Positions 1-6,520 of a stretch of 36,894 nt of DNA are shown in pieces; position 1 is the stretch's first letter; each line of letters opens with the position of its first letter. The position numbers and the translations under genes were made by a program. The DNA is from Burkholderiaceae bacterium (GTDB lineage Bacteria > Pseudomonadota > Gammaproteobacteria > Burkholderiales > Burkholderiaceae_C). The stretch spans positions 1 through 36,894 of the forward strand of contig JANJVG010000206.1 of assembly GCA_024710165.1 (NCBI GenBank). The letters run 5' to 3'. Below the pieces are notes generated by a model that was not told the DNA's origin, did no database searches, and saw only the letters and a program-made list of their open reading frames with translations.

Positions 1-204
1 CTCGGCCAGGCCCGCGGCGCGGGCGCGCTCCAGGTCGCGCGCGTTGTCCCCCTGCAGCGCTTCGGTCTGCTCGCGCAGCAGTCGCGCCAGCGCCCGCAGC
101 GCTTTGTTTTTGATAGCTGCTGGCGCTTTAGCCATCAGCGCTGAGGCCGTTTTTGCCTGTAAACCGAGGGTCTGGGTGTATTCAGCGACGTTGAGGGCGT
201 TCAT
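1..204 (-). CDS. proA: Gamma-glutamyl phosphate reductase (glutamate-5-semialdehyde dehydrogenase), N-terminal fragment
   Basis: This is the first 68 codons of ProA; the rest lies beyond the left edge of the window. ProA reduces gamma-glutamyl phosphate to glutamate-5-semialdehyde in cytoplasmic proline synthesis. The translation begins [18 protein letters not shown] and reaches a [16 protein letters not shown] stretch. From memory this aligns without gaps to the start of E. coli ProA (AAKQAS..., NANAQDVADARANGLSE). ATG is at 204-202, only 5 bases after the TGA of the HEPN gene, with no clear Shine-Dalgarno sequence, so translation may be coupled to that gene. Residues about 17-34 are encoded by sequence that matches the dispersed intergenic repeat of this genome. 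No stop interrupts the frame up to position 1. Identification is confident; the functional integrity of the whole gene cannot be judged. Confidence 0.9.
   Translation of the reverse strand, partial: MNALNVAEYTQTLGLQAKTASALMAKAPAAIKNKALRALARLLREQTEALQGDNARDLERARAAGLAE
104..155 (-). repeat. Comamonadaceae dispersed repeat, copy inside proA coding sequence
   Basis: The plus strand reads tttttgatagctgctggcgc followed by tttagccatcagcgctgagg ccgttttt. This is the same arrangement (T-run, ATAGCTGC, GCGCTT, AGCGCTGA, GGC, T-run) as the intergenic copies elsewhere in the window. Here it lies wholly inside the proA frame, covering residues about 17-34, without shifting the frame. Confidence 0.7.
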
Positions 205-209
205 GGGGG

Positions 210-656
210 TCAAACTTTCGTGCGTTCCTGGATCTTCCGCAACCACAGCACCAACTGGTGCGCCGCAGCCTGCGCAGCAGACAGCGCCAGCGCCTGTCGC
301 AGCGGGTCATCCGGGTACTCATGGGTGAGGATGTTGCGCGTGCTGCGCTGCAGCGCCCACTGATCGGCCAACAGGTAACCACGACGCTCCAGCAGATTCA
401 GCACATCGATAAAGGCAACGTCCTCCACCGGCTCCACCAGCGTCTGCACGGCAAACTGCCGCAGCACATGAGTGGCCAGCGTGTCCTGCAGTTTGGTGAA
501 GCGCAACACGAACTGATCCAGCAGCCGGATCAGTTCGGGCGTGGCCAGCTGCAGATGCGCTTCGGTCAAGGGCTGCGGGATCAGGCCCAGTGCCTCAATC
601 ATGATGCTTGCATGGCGATCACATTGCGCAAGCGCCACGTCCAGCGGCAAGCTCAT
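210..656 (-). CDS. HEPN-fold (HepT-like) putative toxin of an MNT/HEPN pair
   Basis: This is a 148-residue, mostly helical protein without membrane segments. Its key feature is R107-N-I-L-T-H112-E-Y114, which fits the RX4HXY motif of HepT-type HEPN ribonucleases. In the MntA/HepT family the Tyr is the residue that the partner nucleotidyltransferase AMPylates. The ATG at 656-654 overlaps the TGA of the upstream nucleotidyltransferase gene (ATGA), the usual tight coupling of such pairs. A GTG two codons further upstream is less likely. proA starts 5 bases after its stop. The sequence is not close to the HepT proteins I remember outside the motif, so assignment rests on motif, size and partner gene. 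An alternative is a non-toxic nucleotidyltransferase substrate-binding protein (HI0074 type). Confidence 0.7.
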   Translation of the reverse strand: MSLPLDVALAQCDRHASIMIEALGLIPQPLTEAHLQLATPELIRLLDQFVLRFTKLQDTLATHVLRQFAVQTLVEPVEDVAFIDVLNLLERRGYLLADQWALQRSTRNILTHEYPDDPLRQALALSAAQAAAHQLVLWLRKIQERTKV

Positions 657-943
657 AGCCACACCCCCCGATCTCGTGCGACGCGGTAAATCGGCAGGTC
701 CAGGCGACCCGTGTTGACAACAATGTCGATCTTGCGGTCTCCGAGGGCACGGTACAGCTCTGCGGCCATGTGCGCTTCGCGTTCAAAAGCATACTGAGCG
801 GGCAGGTCTACTTCGATATACAGATCAATATCACCGCCGCGTGCTGCATCGTCCACCCTGGAGCCAAACAAGCGCAGCGGCACGCCAAACCAGCGCACGC
901 TGGCGTCATGCAGGGATTTTTGTTCGACCGGGGTGAGGCGCAT
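653..943 (-). CDS. MNT-type minimal nucleotidyltransferase (MntA-like putative antitoxin)
   Basis: This is a 96-residue protein of the minimal nucleotidyltransferase group of the pol-beta superfamily. The active-site signature is G27-S28, nine residues, then D38-I-D40. A third acidic residue is probably the Asp in DRKIDIVV near residue 75. In MntA/HepT systems such a protein AMPylates the HEPN toxin at its RX4HXY tyrosine and so neutralises it; here that is inferred from family and gene order. The ATG at 943-941 begins MRLTPVEQK. The longer open frame upstream is Arg/Ser rich and overlaps the xre gene, so it is not credible. The gene lies 46 bases after xre and overlaps the HEPN gene by 4 bases. 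Confidence 0.75.
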   Translation of the reverse strand: MRLTPVEQKSLHDASVRWFGVPLRLFGSRVDDAARGGDIDLYIEVDLPAQYAFEREAHMAAELYRALGDRKIDIVVNTGRLDLPIYRVARDRGVWL

Positions 944-989
944 CCAGCCATTTTCGCAGAATGCTCTGCAGCTGGTGTCCGGTGCCCGG

Positions 990-1277
990 CTACTCCAGCG
1001 GGCTCGGCGCCTGGGGCTGCGCGACCGCCTGTTCCAGCAAGTAGCGCTGCTGCACCCGCCCCATGAAATCCGCCAGCGAAAACTGCAACCCGTCCGCAAG
1101 GCGCAGCAAGACGCTCAGCGTGGGCTGCTTGCGACCTACTTCCATCAAGGAGATGTAGGGACGATCCAACTCACAGCACCCCGCCAGATCTTCCTGCGAA
1201 AAGCCCAACTCCCGCCGACGAAGCTTGATCTCGGTCGCGAATGCATTGATGAGAAGCTGATTCTTGCTGGGGCGCAT
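990..1277 (-). CDS. XRE-family helix-turn-helix regulator
   Basis: This is a 95-residue cytoplasmic DNA-binding protein with a Cro/C1-type HTH at about residues 14-68 (KLRRRELGFSQEDLAGCCEL, then DRPYISLMEVGRKQPTLSVL). ATG at 1277 is preferred; the frame stays open to a TTG at 1295, which lacks a Shine-Dalgarno sequence. It is the first gene of an operon with the nucleotidyltransferase and HEPN genes, and a 14-bp perfect palindrome lies 31 bases upstream of its start. I infer autorepression of the module by this protein. The C-terminal 25 residues (LLEQAVAQPQAPSPLE) are probably disordered. Confidence 0.85.
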   Translation of the reverse strand: MRPSKNQLLINAFATEIKLRRRELGFSQEDLAGCCELDRPYISLMEVGRKQPTLSVLLRLADGLQFSLADFMGRVQQRYLLEQAVAQPQAPSPLE

Positions 1278-1307
1278 TTGCCCCAAATGTTTCAATTCGG
1301 TACACTT

Positions 1308-1321
1308 TAGACACGTGTCTA
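1308..1321. promoter_or_regulatory. Perfect palindrome TAGACACGTGTCTA, candidate operator of the XRE protein
   Basis: This is a 14-bp perfect palindrome in the divergent intergenic region between xre (minus, start 1277) and the lipoprotein gene (plus, start 1376). It is flanked by AT-rich sequence (tatagatagctatttt) suitable for promoter elements. Position and symmetry suit binding of an XRE dimer that controls the toxin-antitoxin operon and possibly the divergent gene. Binding itself is inference. Confidence 0.5.
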
Positions 1322-1375
1322 TAGATAGCTATTTTGCGAACCAGCACGTTCACGATCGAAATGAGTGGCGCTTGA

Positions 1376-1993
1376 ATGAAGAAAAACACATTAAAAATGG
1401 CGGCTATCAGTCTCGCAGTGGTGACATTGACTGCGTGCGGGGGCGGGAGCGATGACTCGAACCCAGAGCAAGCTCCCGGGCCTCTTTCCAAGTATGAGGG
1501 TACTTGGTCGCCAGGCTGCGATGGTGAAAACGAGCGTCAAACCGTGAGTTTCACCACCCTGGAAAATGGCATAAAACTCGGCATGAACATGCAGAATGAG
1601 TTTTTCAATCAGGCCAACTGCACAGGCGGCATCGTCGCCACAGGCACCTACGGCCCACCCCAGCCAGCGGCAACGGTGACCTATCTAGAGACTGTGGCGA
1701 GCGCGTCCGTCAGATTGCCAAACGGTCAAACCATACAAACCTCGGTAGATCGTGTCTCAACAGCGGGATCAGGTGCTTCCTTCGCCTACACGGGGAGCGG
1801 AGTACAGGGAACTACCGTGATCAGCGGTAAAAAATACTGGCGCATCGCCTACGGCGGCGTAAGCACACTCACCAACGTCAACGACGCTTCAGGAACTTCG
1901 GTAGGAGCCCTTCTTTTGTTGAACGGCGAGTTACTGGAACTCGAACCGATAACTTCAAATTACTACCGGGTTATAAGCCAGCTGACGCGCTGA
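1376..1993 (+). CDS. Hypothetical lipoprotein
   Basis: This 205-residue exported protein has an N-terminal lipoprotein signal (MKKNTLKMAAISLAVVTLTA then CGGGS). The lipobox is LTAC, so the mature protein would begin at Cys21 and be anchored in a membrane facing the periplasm or the cell surface. The mature part is rich in Thr, Ser, Gly and Asn with alternating hydrophobic residues, suggesting beta structure. I recognise no domain. Codon use and base composition are visibly less GC-rich than the flanking genes, consistent with horizontal acquisition. It is divergent from the xre-MNT-HEPN operon and shares its regulatory region. The start is the ATG in cttgaATGaag; the Shine-Dalgarno sequence is weak. 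Confidence 0.8.
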   Translation: MKKNTLKMAAISLAVVTLTACGGGSDDSNPEQAPGPLSKYEGTWSPGCDGENERQTVSFTTLENGIKLGMNMQNEFFNQANCTGGIVATGTYGPPQPAATVTYLETVASASVRLPNGQTIQTSVDRVSTAGSGASFAYTGSGVQGTTVISGKKYWRIAYGGVSTLTNVNDASGTSVGALLLLNGELLELEPITSNYYRVISQLTR

Positions 1994-2065
1994 ATGACAC
2001 CCTGTAGATGAAGTTACGCATCAAACAACTTTCAAACACCCACACACGCCAGATTGCCAAATTTT

Positions 2066-2464
2066 ATGAAACGCCAACGATTCTTTCTCGCCGCATCTCT
2101 GTCTCTTGCCATGTTGACCCTTGGCTGCGCCAGCGTCGGCAATGAAACCCTGCGTTCCGAGTCGGAAGGAACCATCAGCCAGAAAATGGTTGAGGGAAAA
2201 ACCAGCAAGGCCGAAGTCCGGAAAATGTTCGGCTCGCCCATGAAGACCACTTTCACCGACGGTGGACTTGAAATCTGGACCTACGAGTTCAGCAAGGTGT
2301 CGGCAGACGCTGTAAGTTACATCCCGATCGTCAGCATGTTCGGCGGAAGCTCCAGTGGCACCAAAAAAGAACTTGTCGTGATGTACGACGACAAGGGTCT
2401 GGTCAAGCGATATGCGATGAGCGAGTCCGACGTGAAGCACAAAACCGGCATGTTCAACAACTGA
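2066..2464 (+). CDS. SmpA/OmlA (BamE-like) domain lipoprotein
   Basis: This 132-residue lipoprotein starts at MKRQRFFLAASLSLAMLTLG with cleavage before CASVG. The mature region reads ISQKMVEGKTSKAEVRKMFG, SP and later GLEIWTYEFSK, the typical pattern of the SmpA/OmlA fold (I-x-G-x-T-x-x-x-V-x-x-x-x-G-x-P, then W-x-Y). The best-known member, BamE, is a small accessory lipoprotein of the outer-membrane protein insertion machine. This protein is probably a paralogue rather than BamE itself, because the C-terminal half (VSYIPIVSMFGG, then a Ser/Gly stretch) differs. The ATG at 2066 is chosen over a TTG at 2054. Like its left neighbour it is less GC-rich than the rest of the window. Confidence 0.8.
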   Translation: MKRQRFFLAASLSLAMLTLGCASVGNETLRSESEGTISQKMVEGKTSKAEVRKMFGSPMKTTFTDGGLEIWTYEFSKVSADAVSYIPIVSMFGGSSSGTKKELVVMYDDKGLVKRYAMSESDVKHKTGMFNN

Positions 2465-2805
2465 AAGCGTTTCGGCGGTAGCAGGCCATTGACTCGCCGC
2501 TGGCGTCCATCGGGCCCGGTGGCGGCGTCACCTCGTTCAGTACCGCTCATCGACAACCGCTGTCGTAGATACCGGGGTGCAACGCGCTCATCGGCCAACA
2601 GTGTGATCGCACAGAAGGCAGTCCATGACCTTGGATGCTTGGCTTTCGATAGCTGTTGGCTTTTACCTTACAACCACAAAGACCTTTTTTTTTCGTTTCA
2701 ACCGAGATGGTTGGCACCATCCGCCACGCTGAAGGGGAATTGACCCTCAGCGGTACACCGGGCGCCGGGCTGCGCTGTAATCACCGCCAACCCCGGAGCC
2801 CCGAC
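2465..2805. other. Intergenic region of 341 bases without a convincing gene
   Basis: No open frame here has credible start signals and codon use. A degenerate half copy of the dispersed repeat (gatagctgttggctttt) is at about 2648-2664, followed by an 11-base T-run at about 2684-2694. A GGAG at 2795-2798 is the Shine-Dalgarno sequence of the next gene. No clear terminator hairpin was seen. Confidence 0.5.
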
Positions 2806-3090
2806 ATGACCGAAGCCCCCACCACCCAGCTTGCCACCTTGCAGTCCGCACTGGCGGAGCACCGCCAGGGGAGCCTGAGCGCCTCGGCACTCGGCGATCT
2901 GGCCCGCGGACAGAAAGCGTTGCGGGCGGCCCTGCCGCCGCGCTACGGCGAGGTGCTGCTGAGCCTGCTGGACCGGCTCGAAGCCAGCGCGCTGTTCACC
3001 GAGGAAAGCTGCTCCTTCAGCCGCTCCAGCCTGCTGGACCACCTGCAGGCCTGGGTGGACAAGGCAGCGAGCGTTCTGACTTCGGCGTGA
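2806..3090 (+). CDS. Small hypothetical protein
   Basis: This is a 94-residue Ala/Leu/Ser-rich soluble protein (MTEAPTTQLATLQSALAEHR ...) predicted to be mostly helical, with no signal peptide or membrane segment. GGAG lies 7 bases before the ATG, and third-position GC is high as in the core genes, both supporting a real gene. The longer frame upstream is intergenic sequence. I do not recognise a family. Its neighbour ssb is convergent. Confidence 0.65.
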   Translation: MTEAPTTQLATLQSALAEHRQGSLSASALGDLARGQKALRAALPPRYGEVLLSLLDRLEASALFTEESCSFSRSSLLDHLQAWVDKAASVLTSA

Positions 3091-3101
3091 AGCGATTGAT
3101 T

Positions 3102-3147
3102 GAATAGCTGTCAGTGCTTGCAAGAAAAGGGCTTGAGGCACTTTTCG
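3102..3147 (+). repeat. Comamonadaceae dispersed repeat copy
   Basis: The sequence is gattgaatagctgtcagtgc then ttgcaagaaaagggcttgag gcacttttc. It is a diverged copy (AATAGCTG, GTGCTTG, AAGGGCTTGAGGC, T-run) just after the stop of the small hypothetical gene. Confidence 0.65.
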
Positions 3148-3215
3148 TCAGTGATTGACCCCCGGGGTACTGCCCGGATGCGGGCAGCGGAGCATGGCGC
3201 TTGCCATATTTGCAA

Positions 3216-3268
3216 TGAAAATAGCTGCAAGCCCTTGTTGTACAAGCGCTTGCAGCTATCAAAAAAAG
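3216..3268 (-). terminator. Palindromic copy of the dispersed repeat, likely ssb terminator
   Basis: ATAGCTGCAAGC at 3221-3232 pairs perfectly with 3248-3259. After one C/C mismatch, CTTGT 3234-3238 pairs with ACAAG 3242-3246 around a 3-base loop, giving a 17-bp stem with one mismatch. On the minus strand the hairpin follows the ssb stop and is followed by TTTTC; on the other side it is flanked by seven Ts. This fits a rho-independent terminator for ssb built from a head-to-head pair of repeat half units. Confidence 0.65.
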
Positions 3269-3293
3269 AGTGCGCACGATCGGTGCGCCAGGC

Positions 3294-3851
3294 TCAGAAG
3301 GGAATGTCGTCGTCCATGTCCTCGAAGCCCGAGGGGGCGGCACGGGGCGCCGGGGCCATGGGGGCTGGTGCCGGGGCCGGGCGCTGCGGGGGGGCTGCGG
3401 GGCGCTGGGGCGGCGGTGCGGCGCGGCGTGGGGCCTGCGGCTCGTAGCCACCGGAGTCGCCACCACCGTAACCCTCGTCATAGCCACCGCCTTGCGCACC
3501 GCCACCGCCCATGCCCTGGCGGCTGCCCAGCATCTGCATGCTGTCGGCACGGATTTCGGTGCTGTACTTTTCCACACCGGCTTGGTCGGTCCACTTGCGG
3601 GTGCGCAGGCTGCCTTCCACGTAAACCTGCGAGCCTTTGCGCAGGTACTGGCCGACGATTTCGGCCAGGCGGCCGTTGAACACCACGCGGTGCCATTCGG
3701 TGGATTCTTTCGGTTCGCCAGTCTGCTTGTCTTTCCACTTGTCGGTGGTGGCGATGGTCACGTTGGCCACCTGGTCTCCGCTGGGGAAGGTGCGCATCTC
3801 GGGGTCGCGCCCCAGGTTGCCGACGATGATGACTTTGTTCACGGATGCCAT
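3294..3851 (-). CDS. ssb: Single-stranded DNA-binding protein
   Basis: This 185-residue SSB binds single-stranded DNA as a tetramer in replication, repair and recombination. The OB fold spans about residues 1-110 and opens with [40 protein letters not shown] and [12 protein letters not shown] are typical. A Gly/Pro/Ala-rich flexible linker (about 113-175) follows, and the protein ends in the acidic tail DMDDDIPF, which recruits partner proteins. The ATG at 3851 is preceded by an AGAGG Shine-Dalgarno sequence. The upstream MFS gene on the same strand ends 82 bases before this start, an order common in Burkholderiales. The 17-bp hairpin downstream probably ends the transcript. Confidence 0.97.
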   Translation of the reverse strand: MASVNKVIIVGNLGRDPEMRTFPSGDQVANVTIATTDKWKDKQTGEPKESTEWHRVVFNGRLAEIVGQYLRKGSQVYVEGSLRTRKWTDQAGVEKYSTEIRADSMQMLGSRQGMGGGGAQGGGYDEGYGGGDSGGYEPQAPRRAAPPPQRPAAPPQRPAPAPAPMAPAPRAAPSGFEDMDDDIPF

Positions 3852-3933
3852 GCTGCTCTACCTCTGTGTTCGTGGGGCGCGCCAGGCGCCAGACGCGTGA
3901 TTGTGCCGCAACCGCCCGGGCGGTGAAGGGGCT

Positions 3934-5112
3934 TCAGTGCCCTGCCCGGCCCACCGGGCGCAGCGGCCAGGTCAGCACCAGCCACAGGGCCGTGAGGAGC
4001 GTCGTCGCCACGAACAGACCCGGGGCACCGGCCCATTTGACCAGCGCGCCGCCGAGCGCGCCACCGGCAAACAGCCCCAGCGACTGCAACGTGTTGTAGA
4101 CCCCCAGCGCCGCGCCGCGCACCGGGGTGGGCGCCATGCGCGACACCAGGCTGGGCTGGCTGGCCTCCAGCGCGTTGAAGCCGCAGAAGAAGACGAACAG
4201 CAGCAGCCCCAGCACCCACAGCGTCGGCGCCTGCCCGCTGGCCACCAGCGCGCCCAGGCCCACCTGCACCAGCAGCACCAGGGCAATGGCGCCCAGCAGC
4301 GCGGCGCGCAGGCGGCCACGCCGCTCCATCGCAAACAGGCCGCCCATGGCCACAAACGACAGCACCACCGCCGGCAGGTACACCTGCCAGTGCTGCGCGT
4401 GCGCCAGACCCGCCTGCACCAGCAGGGCGGGCACGGCCACCCACATGGACAGCTGCACGGTGTGCAGCACGAACACGCCCAGGTTCAGGCGCAGCAGATC
4501 AGGGTTCTTGAAGACATCGGCCAGGCGGCCGCGCGGCCCCTCGCTGTGGTGCGCGGCCTCGGGCGGCACCCACCACAGCACCACGGCAATGCCGGCCAGC
4601 GCGAGCGCGCAGGTCAGGCCGAACAGGCCGCCCAGGCCAATGCGGGCGGTGAGCAGGGGCGCGGCCACCAGGGCCACGGCAAACATCAGGCCGATGCTGC
4701 CACCCACCAGCGCCATCGACTTGGTGCGCACGCTGTCGCGCGTCTGGTCGGCCAGCAGCGCGGTGACGGCCGCCGACACCGCGCCCGCGCCCTGCAGCGC
4801 ACGGCCCACCAGCAGGCCCATCACGCTGTCGGCCAGTGCCGCCAGCAGGCTGCCGCCGGCAAACACCAGCAGACCCAGCACGATGACGCGCTTGCGGCCG
4901 AAGCGGTCGGACGCCATGCCCAGCGGCAGTTGCAGCACCGCCTGCGTGAGGCCGTAAATGCCCATGGCCAGGCCGACGAGCGCCGGGTCGTCCCCGCCGG
5001 GGTACTTGCGCGCCTCCAGCGCAAACACCGGTAAGACCATGAACAGCCCCAGCATGCGCAACGCGAAGATCAGCGCCAGCGAGACGCTGGAGCGGCGCTC
5101 TTGCGGGGTCAT
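3934..5112 (-). CDS. MFS transporter, YajR/drug-efflux type
   Basis: This 392-residue inner-membrane protein has about 12 hydrophobic segments. The MFS motif A follows the second segment (GMASDRFGRKRVIVLGLLV), typical of proton-coupled drug/metabolite antiporters. The start MTPQERRSSVSLALIFALRM (ATG 5112) gives the normal family length. The frame is open to a TTG at 5214, which would add a Pro/Ser-rich 34-residue tail of doubtful reality. The sequence resembles YajR-like efflux proteins but lacks a C-terminal cytosolic domain. The substrate cannot be predicted. It lies upstream of ssb on the same strand. Confidence 0.85.
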   Translation of the reverse strand: MTPQERRSSVSLALIFALRMLGLFMVLPVFALEARKYPGGDDPALVGLAMGIYGLTQAVLQLPLGMASDRFGRKRVIVLGLLVFAGGSLLAALADSVMGLLVGRALQGAGAVSAAVTALLADQTRDSVRTKSMALVGGSIGLMFAVALVAAPLLTARIGLGGLFGLTCALALAGIAVVLWWVPPEAAHHSEGPRGRLADVFKNPDLLRLNLGVFVLHTVQLSMWVAVPALLVQAGLAHAQHWQVYLPAVVLSFVAMGGLFAMERRGRLRAALLGAIALVLLVQVGLGALVASGQAPTLWVLGLLLFVFFCGFNALEASQPSLVSRMAPTPVRGAALGVYNTLQSLGLFAGGALGGALVKWAGAPGLFVATTLLTALWLVLTWPLRPVGRAGH

Positions 5113-5292
5113 CCGGCTGGCGGGGGATGGAGGCTGCGCAGCAGCAGCGTCTGGGGAAGGGGAAAAGGATTCCGGCACGGTGGTGCGCAAGGGCCCGGGG
5201 GCCCGATGAAACAAAACAGCGATTCTCGCCCATCCACTGCGACCACGGCCGCCCCGGGGGTTTGGGTGGCGCCCATCACCCAGAAGATTGAG

Positions 5293-5341
5293 GGAAAAAT
5301 CGGGCCCAAGCGCCCTTTTTACAAGCGCTGAAAGCTATTAT
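5293..5341 (-). repeat. Comamonadaceae dispersed repeat copy
   Basis: Read on the minus strand: aatagctttcagcgcttgta then aaaagggcgcttgggcccga tttt. It lies between the MFS gene and the stop of the glutathione peroxidase gene, the usual intergenic location of this element. Confidence 0.75.
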
Positions 5342-5362
5342 TTCAATAGCAATCATGCCCTC

Positions 5363-5851
5363 TCATGCCGCCAGTGCCGCCTCGATGTCGCCCGCCAGCT
5401 TGGCGGGGGCATCCTGCGGTGCGTAGCGGCGCAGCACCTGGCCGTCTTTGCCCACCAGAAACTTGGTGAAATTCCATTTGATGGCCTTGCTGCCCAGCAA
5501 GCCTGGCGCCTCGGCGGCCAGCCAGCGGTAGAGCGGGCTGGCGCCGTCCCCGTTGACCTCGATCTTGGCCATCATCGGAAAGCTCACGCCGTAGTTGCGC
5601 TGGCAGAAGCGGGCGATGTCGTCGTTGCTGCCCGGGTCCTGCCCGGCAAACTGGTTGCACGGAAAGCCCAGCACCACCAGCCCCTGGCCGCCGTACTGCT
5701 GGTGCAGCGCCTCCAGCCCGCCAAACTGCGGCGTGAAGCCGCAGGCGCTGGCGGTGTTGACGATGAGCAGCACCTTGCCCGCGTACTGGCGCAGTGGCAC
5801 GGTGCTGCCGTCGATGGCCTGGGCGTCGAAGTCGTAAACCGTGGTGGGCAT
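5363..5851 (-). CDS. Glutathione peroxidase family protein (Cys type)
   Basis: This 162-residue thiol peroxidase reduces hydroperoxides, in bacteria often with thioredoxin rather than glutathione. The catalytic tetrad is visible as C37 (VNTASACGFTPQ), Q71 (FPCNQFAGQ), W126 and N127 (AIKWNFTKF). Selenocysteine is replaced by Cys. A second Cys in FPCNQ (C65) and one at C83 (RFCQRNYG) could provide the resolving thiol. The start MPTTVYDFDAQAIDG (ATG 5851) matches family length; the ten residues upstream are unlike the family. No signal peptide is present, so it is cytoplasmic. It appears monocistronic with a repeat copy behind it. Confidence 0.93.
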   Translation of the reverse strand: MPTTVYDFDAQAIDGSTVPLRQYAGKVLLIVNTASACGFTPQFGGLEALHQQYGGQGLVVLGFPCNQFAGQDPGSNDDIARFCQRNYGVSFPMMAKIEVNGDGASPLYRWLAAEAPGLLGSKAIKWNFTKFLVGKDGQVLRRYAPQDAPAKLAGDIEAALAA

Positions 5852-6061
5852 GGCGGGCACCTGGGCAGTGAACAGGCGCACATGCTAGCCGCACCAGCAC
5901 CTACGCGCCGCACGGCCGGCCCATTCCTGCACACCGGGCCGGGATACCCCCGGCAGTCGTGGTACCTTCGTGCGTGTTGCCGCTGCACCCTTGGCGCCCT
6001 GTGCGCACACCAGCGCGGATGCGGCGCCGCGAGTCTTTGAAGCCCTCCGTTTGCACGCACC

Positions 6062-6466
6062 ATGCCCATTCACGTCGCCGCCCAGCGGCAAATTCTTGTC
6101 GGCCGCCCTGTCACCCTGGAGGGGGTCGCCCCCCGGGGCCTGCTCAGCGCGGTGTTCGAGGACGATGGCGAGACCGCCTATTTTTATGCGCTCGACCGCT
6201 CCATCCAAGGCCCCTCCGTCCAGGACGCCGTGCACATCTACAACGTGCGCAGCGTGACCCACCGGGACCAGCCCTCCACAGTCAAGGTGGGCTGGTCTGG
6301 CGACTGCCGCAAGGTGGTGCTGCTCATCAACGACTACCCGCATGCGGTATTCGATTTTGACGCGCAGCAGGGCTATTGCCGCAGCGGCTTTCCGCCACCG
6401 GGCGTGGGGCCCTGGTCGCAGGATGGGCACGACTGGAACGAGGCCTGCATCGCGCTTTTTGCATGA
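6062..6466 (+). CDS. DUF2251-type conserved protein
   Basis: This 134-residue soluble protein begins MPIHVAAQRQILVGRPVTLE. The stretches AVFEDDGETAYFYALD, DAVHIYNVRSV, LLINDYPHAVFDFDAQQGYC and the final HDWNEACIALF match the DUF2251 pattern as I remember it. The molecular function of that family is unknown. It is flanked by the divergent glutathione peroxidase gene on the left and the convergent lplT on the right, with a dispersed repeat directly after its stop. Confidence 0.75.
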   Translation: MPIHVAAQRQILVGRPVTLEGVAPRGLLSAVFEDDGETAYFYALDRSIQGPSVQDAVHIYNVRSVTHRDQPSTVKVGWSGDCRKVVLLINDYPHAVFDFDAQQGYCRSGFPPPGVGPWSQDGHDWNEACIALFA

Positions 6467-6511
6467 AACAAGCCTCTAGCGCACATCCATCATGCGCCAG
6501 CAGCTATTGAA
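6467..6511 (-). repeat. Comamonadaceae dispersed repeat copy
   Basis: On the minus strand: aatagctgctggcgcatgat then ggatgtgcgctagaggcttg ttt. It fills the 54-base gap between the convergent DUF2251 and lplT stops and could act in transcription termination. Confidence 0.7.
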
Positions 6512-6520
6512 TATGCAGCA

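Noticed and set aside
2489-2743. 84-codon plus-strand frame in the intergenic gap
   Set aside because: Arg/Ser-rich with no Shine-Dalgarno sequence or domain, and it includes part of a dispersed repeat.
3901-5034. 377-codon plus-strand frame rich in Gln/His/Arg
   Set aside because: Shadow of the MFS transporter gene on the other strand.
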